From: Parapedobacter composti | GTDB lineage: Bacteria > Bacteroidota > Bacteroidia > Sphingobacteriales > Sphingobacteriaceae | Assembly (NCBI RefSeq): GCF_900112315.1 | Contig: NZ_FOLL01000003.1 | Span: 234,683-298,682 of the forward strand | Direction: 5' to 3' | DNA length: 64,000 nt | Shown here: positions 7,624-15,281 of the stretch, in pieces | How the letters are laid out: each line of letters starts with the position of its first letter | How positions within the stretch are numbered: the stretch's first letter is position 1 | Made by a program: the position numbers and the translations under genes | The notes under the pieces: generated by a model | Told to the model about the DNA's origin: nothing | The model's database searches: none | What the model saw: the letters and a program-made list of their open reading frames with translations, nothing else

Positions 7624-8646
7624 ATGCAGGAGTTTGTCGAAGAAATCAAACAGCTATTAGATCAAGCGAGAAGAAAAGCGTACACCGCTACGGCTCAGGC
7701 TATGATTGAATGCTACTGGCAAATAGGAAAGCGTATCGTAGAAAGGGAACAATTAGGACAGAATAGAGCTGCTTATGGTAAAGAAATCCTGCAAAATTTG
7801 TCCATTGGTCTCGGCAGGGGATATAGCCCAAGAACATTACGGGATTTTAGAAAGTGTTACTTGACTTTCCCCGATTGGGAAGATTTGGCACACGCGTGTG
7901 CCAAATTGGAATGGTCTCATATACGGGCGGTTACACGTGTTTCTGATCCAAAAGCAAGGCAATATTATCTCAAAGAAGCAGCAGACCAGAATTGGGGTAC
8001 CCGACAGTTAGAAAGAAACATCAACACCTTGTATTACCAGCGCCTCCTTTCTTCACAGGACGAACAACCAGTAGAGGAAGAAATGGTAGAGAAAACAAAA
8101 GAATACCAGATGGGCACGCGCGATTTCATCCGAAATCCAGCTGTACTTGAGTTTTTGAATATACCAGCTAATTACGGATATACTGAAAAGCAACTCGAAC
8201 AATCGCTGATCGATAACCTCCAGCAGTTTTTGCTTGAGCTGGGCAAGGGGTTCGCTTTCGTTGCTCGACAGAAATACATCCGTACCGAGACGGCTGATTT
8301 TTTCATTGACTTGGTGTTTTACAACTACATCCTGAAATGTTTCGTGATCGTAGAGCTGAAAACGGATAAAATCACGCATCAAGATATCGGGCAGCTGGAC
8401 ATGTATGTCAGAATGTTTGATGATTTGGAGCGGAAAGAAGGCGACAATCCTACAATTGGAATACTGCTTTGCACTGAAACAGACAGGACTATTGCAAAGT
8501 ATTCCGTGTTGAATGAGAGCAAGCAATTATTCGCCAGTAAGTATTTGCCCTATCTTCCTACCGAAGAAGAGTTGGTAGCGGAAATAGAACGGGAGAAGCA
8601 GGTTTTCAGGGAACAGGCTGCGGTTTATGGTCAAGAGGATGAATAG
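7624..8646 (+). CDS. DUF1016 / YhcG-family PDDEXK nuclease-domain protein
   Basis: 340 residues, the usual length for YhcG. The helical DUF1016 N-terminal domain spans about 1-150 (motifs YWQIGKRIVEREQ, SPRTLRDFRKCY, EWSHIRAV). The C-terminal domain (about 165-330) is a PD-(D/E)XK nuclease fold: D229 in ADFFIDLVFYN, then E244-L-K246 in VIVELKTDK, with Q257 in DIGQLDMY. The family is widespread near restriction-modification and mobile DNA and is thought to act on DNA; its exact task is not settled. The gene is flanked by hairpins on both sides and contains a 24-bp perfect palindrome at codons 87-95. Intact, unlike several neighbours. Confidence 0.9.
   Translation: MQEFVEEIKQLLDQARRKAYTATAQAMIECYWQIGKRIVEREQLGQNRAAYGKEILQNLSIGLGRGYSPRTLRDFRKCYLTFPDWEDLAHACAKLEWSHIRAVTRVSDPKARQYYLKEAADQNWGTRQLERNINTLYYQRLLSSQDEQPVEEEMVEKTKEYQMGTRDFIRNPAVLEFLNIPANYGYTEKQLEQSLIDNLQQFLLELGKGFAFVARQKYIRTETADFFIDLVFYNYILKCFVIVELKTDKITHQDIGQLDMYVRMFDDLERKEGDNPTIGILLCTETDRTIAKYSVLNESKQLFASKYLPYLPTEEELVAEIEREKQVFREQAAVYGQEDE
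7883..7906. repeat. 24-bp perfect palindrome inside the YhcG gene
   Basis: ATTTGGCACACG followed directly by its exact reverse complement, with no loop. It encodes D87 to L95 (DLAHACAKL), at the junction before the conserved WSH motif. The in-frame position suggests either an inserted palindromic element or a binding site kept within the coding sequence. Confidence 0.85.
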
Positions 8647-8655
8647 TGTATATAG

Positions 8656-8674
8656 GTGTCATAATTTGTGATAC
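8656..8674. repeat. Imperfect inverted repeat 4, GTGTCATAATTTGTGATAC
   Basis: Same TCAyA-N3-TGTGA core as the three palindromes before yhcG, with two mismatches, placed 10 nt after the yhcG stop codon. Confidence 0.6.
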
Positions 8675-8697
8675 GATTGGGGCAGGAATTTTCATTG

Positions 8698-8714
8698 TGC
8701 AAGGGATGCTTGCA
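8698..8714. repeat. Inverted repeat 5, TGCAAG-N5-CTTGCA
   Basis: Perfect 6-bp stem. The context TTGTGCAA...TTGCATAA is shared with the next palindrome 38 nt downstream, though the inner stem bases differ in a complementary way (G/C here, CC/GG there). Confidence 0.6.
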
Positions 8715-8751
8715 TAATTTTGGGGGCTATAAAAACGGGGAGTTGAATTTG

Positions 8752-8768
8752 TGCAACCAGCGGTTGCA
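8752..8768. repeat. Inverted repeat 6, TGCAACC-agc-GGTTGCA
   Basis: Perfect 7-bp stem with a 3-base loop and the same TTGTGCAA...TTGCATAA flanks as the palindrome at 8698-8714. It lies 28 nt before the ATG at 8796 of the PLDc_N gene. Confidence 0.65.
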
Positions 8769-8795
8769 TAAATAGTAAGCACTGATAAAAACTGA

Positions 8796-9028
8796 ATGAG
8801 TATGATGACACTTTTTTGAATTTGGGTATAGCGGAACTAATAATCGTGCTGCCCGGACTTGCCTTTATTTTATATACGTTGTTTCATACACTGACTAATA
8901 ATGGCCTTCCCGGTTTGCATCGATTAGTTTGGTTCTTGATTGTGATGAGCTTTCCAGTGCTTGGCGGGGTAGCGTACTGGGTAGTCAGGAGGAAGTGGGG
9001 TGATGAAGTGATTAGGAAGGAATTTTAG
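8796..9028 (+). CDS. PLDc_N-domain small membrane protein (copy 1, apparent frameshift)
   Basis: From the TTG at 8816 the ORF encodes 70 residues: two hydrophobic helices (LIIVLPGLAFILYTLFH and LVWFLIVMSFPVLGGVAYWV) joined by a GLPGLHRL turn, the phospholipase-D N-terminal (PLDc_N) type of membrane hairpin. The better start, ATG 8796 (or 8802/8805), reads MSMMTLF and then meets TGA at 8817. A -1 slip on the run of six T (8812-8817) would give MSMMTLFLNLGIAEL, which matches the intact paralog at 11065 (MSLLFLNLGTTEL). So it is either a one-base deletion or a slippage-expressed gene. The function of stand-alone PLDc_N proteins is unknown. Confidence 0.65.
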
Positions 9029-9050
9029 AATTTTAAAAAATCAAACGATT

Positions 9051-9314
9051 ATGGCCTGTAGTAAAAATCACAGTAAAACAGATAATATAGTCAAAAACTT
9101 GCCTATTGGACAGGAAGGAGTAGGTAGACATAAATGTGCATCTTGTGCTTATGAAATTGGTTATCAGCACGGATTACAAAAAGCTGAAAATATAAATTTA
9201 GGAAATATTTTAGAGGGCTTAGAGGAAAGTCAAAAAGGAGAAAGAAGACACCGAAGCCCACACGCTGCATATTCTCTGGGATACTTTAATGGTGTTAAAG
9301 ATAGTTATAAGTGA
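9051..9314 (+). CDS. Small hypothetical protein with internal duplication
   Basis: 87 residues, starting 22 nt after the PLDc_N gene and probably co-transcribed with it. No signal peptide or membrane segment. Two related halves are visible: GRHKCASCAYEIGYQHGLQ (about 25-43) and RRHRSPHAAYSLGYFNGVKD (about 65-84), sharing RH-x3-C/H-A-A/x-Y-x-x-GY-x-x-G. The first half holds a CxxC-like pair (C29, C32) that the second has lost. No family is recognised with certainty. Confidence 0.6.
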   Translation: MACSKNHSKTDNIVKNLPIGQEGVGRHKCASCAYEIGYQHGLQKAENINLGNILEGLEESQKGERRHRSPHAAYSLGYFNGVKDSYK

Positions 9315-9707
9315 TTAGTACTTTTTCAATATGTGTAAGGCAACTATGATGTAGAGCGGTTGCTGTATTTACAATTCTTTGACGGCTAAAACTCACCAAG
9401 ACTGGGACAGTAGCTTGCTAATTCACGGAAATAATCAAGATTGAAAACTTTCTTAATCTGGGGTAAACGGTTGTTGAATGTGGTTGATTATGGCGACGAA
9501 ATTCAGCTGATGAGTATCCTTAAACCTTGTCTCAATCTTAAGGCCAGCCACAAAGACGAATATGGAGTGGTATACTATCCTTCCCCAGATAAAAAAGCCG
9601 CCTCAAATAAATGAAGCGGCCAATATCTTATAAACCACCAGCTACGACCCATTCGGGTTTTCACTGGTTCGATACAAATGTACAATATTTGTTATACAAA
9701 TGCAATG
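9315..9707. other. Gene-poor stretch with coding-like relic and terminator
   Basis: No intact gene. A rightward open frame without a start codon (about 9427-9615) reads WGKRLLNVVDYGDEIQLMSI and further to YYPSPDKKAASNK before a stop, and looks like the end of a lost protein; the opposite strand is also open over part of it, so the strand is uncertain. A leftward terminator lies at 9591-9620. Confidence 0.35.
9591..9620 (-). terminator. Rho-independent terminator (leftward)
   Basis: Read leftward: GCCGC-t-TC, loop, GA-g-GCGGC followed by TTTTTT. It sits about 90 nt beyond the stop codon of the leftward HNH gene relic and would end its transcript. Confidence 0.7.
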
Positions 9708-10144
9708 CTAAGTCTTGAAAATGTGCTTTCGATGCCAAGTCAACTTATCAGATTGAGGAAAGTATTTGGCAGACTGCGGCCCATTGATTCTCTTTCCCTG
9801 TAATTTTCGTAGACTGTAATCGTGAGTTTCATCCTCCATAAAATGCGGTGACACAATAATCCGGTAGTCTTCATCCACGCTAAGTAACCCGCAGTCAAAT
9901 GCCCTATGCATATTGGGACATAAAGCAATGCCGTTGCCAATGCGGTCATCATGGCTTACGCTGAACGGCACAATATGGCCCACGTCAACGAAACTATGGC
10001 CATGCCGTGATACCAAACGCATACCGTGAACGCGCAGGTGCTTTGGTAGAAGTAGGCTTTTTGCTCGGGATAGTAAGTATCGAGTATGGCTGTTTGCAGG
10101 AGGGTGCGGGGTACCGGGGCTTGGAAATTGAATATAAAAACGTA
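9708..10144 (-). pseudogene. HNH endonuclease, 5'-truncated and frameshifted
   Basis: The ORF from ATG 10022 (104 residues) holds the HNH core: VGHIVPFSVSHDDRIGNGIA then LCPNMHRAFDCGLL, as in HNH restriction endonucleases. The start is false: upstream, in a different frame, the codons read ILDTYYPEQKAYFYQSTCAF, which is the expected lead-in (the zinc-ligand Cys before the HNH). The frames meet near 10023, so one base has been lost. The upstream frame itself closes at 10145-10147 without a start, so the N-terminal part of the usual protein is gone. The product is probably inactive. Confidence 0.7.
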
Positions 10145-10261
10145 CTAGCGTTGGTCACAAAATTAACCGTAGTTACGATTGTTCAATTTCCTCGTAGCAC
10201 TACGGAAAACACCGAGTGCTGTGTGGTACGGAGAAATGCGCACTAACCGCACGCTGCCTTT

Positions 10262-10816
10262 GTGGCGATGAAAACACTGCTATTACTTTATGCCGCTTTG
10301 CTGACAAGCGGAAAAACAACTCCTGAAGTGACCTTGCCGACCGCTGACACCTATTTTTACGGTACGCTCAACGGAAAAAAATTCACCGGCAGGCCCGGCG
10401 AATTCCACTACTGGTTTGCAGGCGAAGATTTGTTTCTGTCTTGCAATTTTTCGGAAAGCGAAATGTTTTACGCATGGATAAACGGCATGGGACCCACCGC
10501 CCGGACGGGTACTTTTGCATGGCACGACGGATCTTCCTATACAGGGCAGAAAGGTAAAGCCATCCTGCAGCAAATTATTCATGGCAATTCTTATTCTCGC
10601 CCAGATACGTGGCGGAAAGTATGTGAACCCGGCGGGCACACTAGATAGCAGGCATCGAAAGGAGGCATCACGATCTCCAAGATTGAGACGGCCAACGGTG
10701 AGACCTTCCTCGAAGGCACGATGACAGCGACTTTGTGGGATAACCGGACTCGGTGCAATGCCGCGAAGACTGCTGATGTATCGATTGCCTTCCGCATCGC
10801 TGAATCCAAATTATAG
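10262..10816 (+). pseudogene. Secreted or lipoprotein-like hypothetical, interrupted by TAG
   Basis: The ORF 10262-10648 (128 codons; likely true ATG at 10268) has a signal-like start MKTLLLLYAALLTSG and then a beta-rich domain (DTYFYGTLNGKKFTGRPGEF). TAG at 10646-10648 is followed in the same frame by another 55 codons that look native (GGITISKIETANGETFLEGT and on to FRIAESKL, stop at 10814-10816). Small Bacteroidota lipoproteins end in just this type of strand. The lipobox Cys expected after LLTSG is missing (SGKTT), and residues around the stop look scrambled. It is best read as a decayed lipoprotein gene of unknown role. Confidence 0.55.
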
Positions 10817-11064
10817 CGTCGCGGGCTTCGAGTAGGAGCCCGTTCATGTCGCTAAATTACCTACAGACAGCTTCGTTTGCGTGATACGCCCGCTGGCCAT
10901 GCCCTTATCTTTGTTTGAAGATAGCTGTGTACCACGTCACCGTTTACTTTCGAGTTTCTTGGGTTAAGTGTTACTTTTGTTCGGATTCGTTAAGGTATAT
11001 AATAAACGCTTACTTTAGAGGCGATAACAAAATGTATTAATATGCAACACAAGAATTAAGAAAT

Positions 11065-11304
11065 ATGAGCTTACTTTTTTTAAACTTGGGAACCACGGAA
11101 CTGGTCATCGTATTGCCGCTTTTGGCATTCATGTTTTACAGCCTTTTCCATGCGGCTACAAATACAAATATCCCCGGCTTGCACCGCTTGATTTGGGGGC
11201 TGGTAATCTTGGCTATTCCTGTGCTTGGCAGCGTGGCGTATTTGGTAATGGGCAGGAAGGCGGCGAAAAACTCGGTACGGATAACAATGTGTCTGCATAA
11301 TTAG
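11065..11304 (+). CDS. PLDc_N-domain small membrane protein (copy 2)
   Basis: 79 residues: MSLLFLNLGTTELVIVLP, a first membrane helix, the turn NTNIPGLHRLIW, a second helix (LVILAIPVLGSVAYLVMG), then a short basic tail. It is a clear paralog of the protein at 8796-9028 (the stretch from NLG to VAY aligns without gaps) and shows that copy's missing frame. The last ten residues after GRKAAKNS do not align and may come from a recent change of the 3' end. It belongs to the PLDc_N type of two-helix membrane protein; no catalytic domain is attached. The 248 bases before it hold no recognisable feature. Confidence 0.75.
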   Translation: MSLLFLNLGTTELVIVLPLLAFMFYSLFHAATNTNIPGLHRLIWGLVILAIPVLGSVAYLVMGRKAAKNSVRITMCLHN

Positions 11305-11418
11305 AAAGAAATACGGGCGAGATTTTTAGGTGTGCGGAGCATGATTTAAACCCGTCAGATGTGGAAATCAGTCCGGTTTTTCATCCTATTGATAGATACA
11401 AGTATAAACCTTAATATC

Positions 11419-11907
11419 ATGGCGGAACTGAACACCGGACGGAGGCTGCAACCCAGGGTTGACCTCACGGCAATGGTAGACCTGGCATTTTTGTTGATTA
11501 CCTTCTTTATGCTTACCACGACCCTCAACAAAGAGCAAGCGCTCGATGTAGCCATGCCAGACATCTCAGACTCCACGGACTTCGCTCCGCTGGCAGACAA
11601 CCGCACCGTAACACTTTTGCTGGGAGAGGATGGCCGTGTAGACTGGTATTGGGGTGTGTTGACGGAACCGCTGGCTGGCCCGCACTCGACGGTAATGGGC
11701 AAAGATGGTATCCGGGAGGTGCTACTGCAGAAAAAAGACGAGGTGCCGAAACTGACCGAAGACGGTAAGGGGCTCATCGTAGTGATACGGCCAAGTGCAC
11801 GTGCGGCTTACGCCAGCTTGGTGGACGCGTTGGACGAAATGCGTATCTGCGGCATCAACCAGTACATGATCGGCGAGATTAGCCCGGAAGAGGAGGCCCT
11901 GCTTTGA
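11419..11907 (+). CDS. ExbD/TolR-family biopolymer transport protein (solitary)
   Basis: 162 residues from ATG 11419; an ORF start at 11359 would add 20 unrelated residues before MAELNTGRR. One N-terminal membrane helix (about 18-36, VDLTAMVDLAFLLITFFML) contains D21, which aligns with the proton-path Asp of ExbD. The remainder is the periplasmic domain, with a GLIVVIRPSARAAYASLVDA-type strand-helix seen in ExbD. The family works with ExbB and TonB to power outer-membrane import. No exbB or tonB lies beside it, so it must use a partner encoded elsewhere or be an orphan. Confidence 0.85.
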   Translation: MAELNTGRRLQPRVDLTAMVDLAFLLITFFMLTTTLNKEQALDVAMPDISDSTDFAPLADNRTVTLLLGEDGRVDWYWGVLTEPLAGPHSTVMGKDGIREVLLQKKDEVPKLTEDGKGLIVVIRPSARAAYASLVDALDEMRICGINQYMIGEISPEEEALL

Positions 11908-12135
11908 AATGCGCTGCTCGGCACGGGATAACCCGGGGGGCGTCACAGGCCACGAACCAATACACAGTTCATGATCTGTAAATCCCAAAAAACGACTACA
12001 ACAATCTTAGATTTGGCTACACCTATTTGGTGAAGTTGCCTGAACTTTGTTTTGACAAAAACAACGTTATGAAAGCACACGCTGTAACCGTAAGCGCGAT
12101 GGCGTCTTTAGATTCACAAGTAAAAGTCTAGCATC

Positions 12136-12900
12136 ATGAACACAGAAAACAAAGTAGCAGTAATAACGGGCGGAAGCCGCGGGCTTGGAAAGAACATGGC
12201 CATCGCTGTTGCCAAAAAAGGAATAGACGTGGTGATAACGTACAACAGCAGCAAAGAAAAGGCTGACGAGGTGGTTAGCGAAATCGGGTCGTTGGGGCAA
12301 AAGGCTTTTGCCTTTCAGCTTGACACGAGAAATGTAAGCGCCTTTGATGCATTTATCAACGAGGTGACCGGCCAACTGCAAGAAAAAACAGGTAGTCCGA
12401 ATTTCGATTTTCTTATCAACAACGCCGGAACGGCGCTGTATGCGCCCATTGCTGAGGTTAGCGAGAGCCAAGTGGATGAGATATTCGATATACACTATAA
12501 GGGGGTGTTTTTCTTGACGCAGAAAGCGCTGCCCTTTATCAATAACGGCGGGGGAATTATCAACGTTTCGTCAGGATTGACCCGGATGACCTTACCGGGT
12601 TCGTCAGTTTATGCTTCTGCCAAAACTGCCGTGGAAACCTTTACGCGCTATCTGGCGAAAGAATTGGGCGAACGGAAAATCCGAGCCAACGTGGTTGCTC
12701 CGGGGGCAATTGAGACGGACTTTGGCGGTGGAAGAACGCGTGATAATAAAGAAATTAATGCGATGATTGCGGGGTATACAGCCCTCGGCCGGGTGGGTCT
12801 GCCCGATGACATCGGTGGCGTGGTGGCCTTTCTCTGTACCGAAGAGGCGTATTGGATAAATGCACAGCGCATTGAAGTTTCGGGCGGGCAATCGCTGTGA
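12136..12900 (+). CDS. SDR-family NAD(P)-dependent oxidoreductase
   Basis: 254 residues, standard for a classical short-chain dehydrogenase. The cofactor motif TGGSRGLG is at 11-18, NNAG at 95-98, Ser about 146 and the catalytic YASAK (Y159, K163); PGAIETDF follows. Thr11-Gly-Gly-Ser-Arg favours NADP(H). The substrate is not predictable. A 20-codon ORF (12069-12131, MKAHAVTVSAMASLDSQVKV) ends 4 nt before this start and may be a leader or relic. An AraC regulator follows after 18 nt; SDR/AraC pairs of this sort usually respond to a small electrophile or aromatic compound, which is inference. Confidence 0.9.
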   Translation: MNTENKVAVITGGSRGLGKNMAIAVAKKGIDVVITYNSSKEKADEVVSEIGSLGQKAFAFQLDTRNVSAFDAFINEVTGQLQEKTGSPNFDFLINNAGTALYAPIAEVSESQVDEIFDIHYKGVFFLTQKALPFINNGGGIINVSSGLTRMTLPGSSVYASAKTAVETFTRYLAKELGERKIRANVVAPGAIETDFGGGRTRDNKEINAMIAGYTALGRVGLPDDIGGVVAFLCTEEAYWINAQRIEVSGGQSL

Positions 12901-12918
12901 TTTTTTTACTTTAGTGAG

Positions 12919-13833
12919 ATGAAGCCGTTAACGATTAAAACCATCAGCGAATTTCATCAGCTGCACCGGCTGGCGCCACCCGAGCATCCGCTCATCAGCG
13001 TTGTGGATTATGCGGAGGTGGCGTTGGCTAAAAGAAATAACGCGATGCCTCCCACGGTTGCGGAGTACTATTCTATTTCGGTAAAACGGGGGTTGAGCGG
13101 AAAAATGCGTTATGGCCAGCAAGCATATGATTTCGATGAAGGGGTGATGTATTTTTTGGCGCCTAAGCAGGTATTACAGGCTTCTCCGGCTCCTGATGAA
13201 AACGCCCATCCTTCTGGTTGGATTCTGCTGGTTCATCCTGATTTTTTGTGGGGAACATCACTTGCGAAAAGCATGAAGCAATACGAGTTTTTCGATTATT
13301 CGGTAAGTGAGGCTTTATTTCTTTCGGAAAGGGAAGAAGCAACCGTCAACGGGATAATTGCCAACATCAAGCAGGAATATCAGGCCATTATTGATAAATT
13401 CAGCCAGCGTATTATTATTTCGCAGATTGAAACCTTATTGAATTATGCTGAGCGTTTTTACGAACGGCAATTCATTACGCGGAAAATAACCAATCACCAA
13501 ATGTTAAATCGGTTGGAGGATTTGCTGGATGATTATTTTAACAGCCGTGATCTCATGCAGAAAGGGGCGCCGACGGTTCAATCGGTGGCGGATGAACTGC
13601 ATGTGTCGCCGAATTACCTTAGTGGTCTGTTAAAAGTGCTAACGGGGCAAAGTACCCAACAGCACATTCACGAAAAACTGATTGAAAAAGCGAAAGAGAA
13701 ATTATCAACGACCAATTTATCGGTCAGCGAAATTGCTTATGAACTCGGGTTTGAACACTCGCAATCATTCAGCAAACTGTTTAAAGCAAAAACAAACCAA
13801 TCGCCTTTGGAGTTCAGGCAGGCGTTTAATTAG
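12919..13833 (+). CDS. AraC-family transcriptional regulator
   Basis: 304 residues. An N-terminal cupin-like sensor region (about 1-190, with YGQQAYDFDEGVMYFLAPKQ) is followed by a C-terminal double HTH (about 205-303): VQSVADELHVSPNYLSGLLK and VSEIAYELGFEHSQSFSKLF, ending in NQSPLEFRQ. AraC proteins of this build activate neighbouring metabolic genes on sensing a ligand. It lies 18 nt after the SDR gene and is probably co-transcribed with it and may control it. A TACTTTAG box sits 4 nt before the ATG, close to a -7 element. Confidence 0.9.
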   Translation: MKPLTIKTISEFHQLHRLAPPEHPLISVVDYAEVALAKRNNAMPPTVAEYYSISVKRGLSGKMRYGQQAYDFDEGVMYFLAPKQVLQASPAPDENAHPSGWILLVHPDFLWGTSLAKSMKQYEFFDYSVSEALFLSEREEATVNGIIANIKQEYQAIIDKFSQRIIISQIETLLNYAERFYERQFITRKITNHQMLNRLEDLLDDYFNSRDLMQKGAPTVQSVADELHVSPNYLSGLLKVLTGQSTQQHIHEKLIEKAKEKLSTTNLSVSEIAYELGFEHSQSFSKLFKAKTNQSPLEFRQAFN

Positions 13834-13845
13834 GCTCCTCACTTG

Positions 13846-14038
13846 ATGAAACATGCAACTGCCATAAGCCTGAATGGTATCGAACGGGATTTTGTGATCG
13901 AGAGAAGAGACTTCGAAAGCAACGCCTTGTAAAGGCCAGCTTTATGGTCGTCATTTGATTGTCTTTGGCGATGAGCTTTCAAAAGATTTTAATCGGTTTT
14001 TGGAGATGCAATTTGCGATCTTTGAGAAATATGGTTAA
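13846..14038 (+). pseudogene. Frameshifted small hypothetical gene
   Basis: ATG 13846 opens 28 codons (MKHATAISLNGIERDFVIER and further to FESNAL) to TAA at 13930. Skipping the T at 13930 restores a continuous frame, KGQLYGRHLIVFGDELSKDF to FAIFEKYG, with stop at 14036-14038, giving a 63-residue protein. Both parts are charged and look coding, and they join exactly at the shift, so a single-base insertion is the simplest explanation. It starts 12 nt after the AraC gene. Family not recognised. Confidence 0.45.
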
Positions 14039-14094
14039 AATAGCGGAAATTATTGAACTGACTTAACCAAGGTAACTTCCATGTTCTAAAAATT

Positions 14095-14769
14095 ATGCAT
14101 TTTTCAAAAAAGGATTTTTTCCGTTTATTTCTTGCCATCGCTGCGTTTGCGCTGGGTTCTCCCGCTTTTGCCCAGGAACTGGGCTATGGTTTTCGTGCAG
14201 GCGTTAATTTTCCGAGTTATTCACTTTCCAATAATTTTTCCGCTGGTTCCACGGTCAACTTCCAGGTAGGAGCATTCGTAGACGTTCCGTTGGTCGGCGA
14301 TTTCCTGTCGCTCCAGCCGGGCTTATCACTGCAGGGTAAAGGAGCTGCGGGAGGCGAGTGGTTTTTCAATGCAGGGGAACCAAATGATCCGGCGCTTGAT
14401 GATTTCAAGCAAAATACCATGTGGCTGGATATTCCGGTTAATGTTGTCGGGAAGCTGCAAATACCCGCAGGGGGCTTTGTGTTTGCAGGGCTTGGACCTT
14501 ATCTTGGTTTTGGCCTCAGTGGCAAAAATACGATTGACGGCGAGGAAATAACCGAACAGGGATCGGGCTTCAAGTTCGGGAGGGACGACTCGCTCCGTGG
14601 ACTGGATTATGGCGTTAACTTCTCGTTGGGCTATCAGTTGCCGCTTGGTGTTCACCTCGTTGGCGGTTACGGCTTAGGGTTGGCCAACCTCGCGCCGCGC
14701 AACGAATTCAATTACAACCATACGCAAAAGAATAGCGTTTGGTCAATCAGCTTGGGGTATTCGCTGTAA
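14095..14769 (+). CDS. Outer-membrane beta-barrel protein (PorT/OmpW-like small barrel)
   Basis: 224 residues. Signal peptide to AFAQ (about residue 26), then alternating amphipathic strands rich in Gly and aromatics: GYGFRAGVNFPSYSLS, GAFVDVPLVGDFLSLQPGLS, FVFAGLGPYLGFGLSGK, VNFSLGYQLPLGVHLVGGYG, and the terminal WSISLGYSL. This is the pattern of the outer membrane beta-barrel domain common in Bacteroidota (PorT-like). Such proteins sit in the outer membrane; the role is unknown. It stands alone, with damaged genes on both sides. Confidence 0.8.
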   Translation: MHFSKKDFFRLFLAIAAFALGSPAFAQELGYGFRAGVNFPSYSLSNNFSAGSTVNFQVGAFVDVPLVGDFLSLQPGLSLQGKGAAGGEWFFNAGEPNDPALDDFKQNTMWLDIPVNVVGKLQIPAGGFVFAGLGPYLGFGLSGKNTIDGEEITEQGSGFKFGRDDSLRGLDYGVNFSLGYQLPLGVHLVGGYGLGLANLAPRNEFNYNHTQKNSVWSISLGYSL

Positions 14770-15281
14770 TGCGTATTTATGTTTCCAACGGATAGAAGAC
14801 AGTTATACGGTAGTCACCTATACAGCGTCGGACTACCTTGGAGAAACACAACCGCCAAAGAAGGATAAGCCGACGAAAGAAAATCTCAGGAAATTGATCG
14901 AGCGGTGCCGGGCGAATATGGCAGCGTGTGACATGGCCGTTTTATCCAATCGGCCATATATATACCAATATTTTAAGGCAAGTGCAGCCAACAGATAAGG
15001 CAATATTGGTGATTTATGGGCAGGGGCATATTCCCTTGCTCAAGCATTTTTTTGAATCGAATCCTGATTTTGAAGTGATTGATATAAAATCCGTCTTAGA
15101 ATAGGTGTCGATACCGAAAAACCGAAATCCATTCATTTAGCCGTACCCCGCCTCGTTGAACGGCATCACTGCAACGACAATGCTTGGCTATATACGCGCA
15201 GAGCTCTTTCGCGGGCAAATCGATGCTCGACAAACGTATTGCAGTGATTTATCCAATTTCGGCGCCTGAACGGTGGGATCG
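14770..15281. other. Gene-poor stretch with decayed coding sequence
   Basis: 512 bases without an intact gene. Two overlapping open frames look like broken coding sequence: about 14795-14996 (TASDYLGETQPPKKDKPTKE, then ENLRKLIERCRANMAACDMA) and 14898-15104, described separately. From 15105 to 15281 I see nothing. Confidence 0.4.
14898..15104 (+). pseudogene. C-terminal relic, possibly of a DUF5694 protein
   Basis: An open frame without a start codon reads HIYTNILRQVQPTDKAILVI, then YGQGHIPLLKHFFESNPDFE and VIDIKSVLE before TAG at 15102-15104. The pattern ILVIYGxGHIPLLKHFFExxPDFE is what I know from the end of DUF5694-type proteins (TraB-like fold relatives). The rest of such a gene, about 200 codons, is absent or shifted upstream. 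Assignment is tentative. Confidence 0.35.

Noticed and set aside
14326..14655. Leftward 109-codon ORF
   Set aside because: Antisense to the outer-membrane barrel gene, whose signal peptide and strands are clear.
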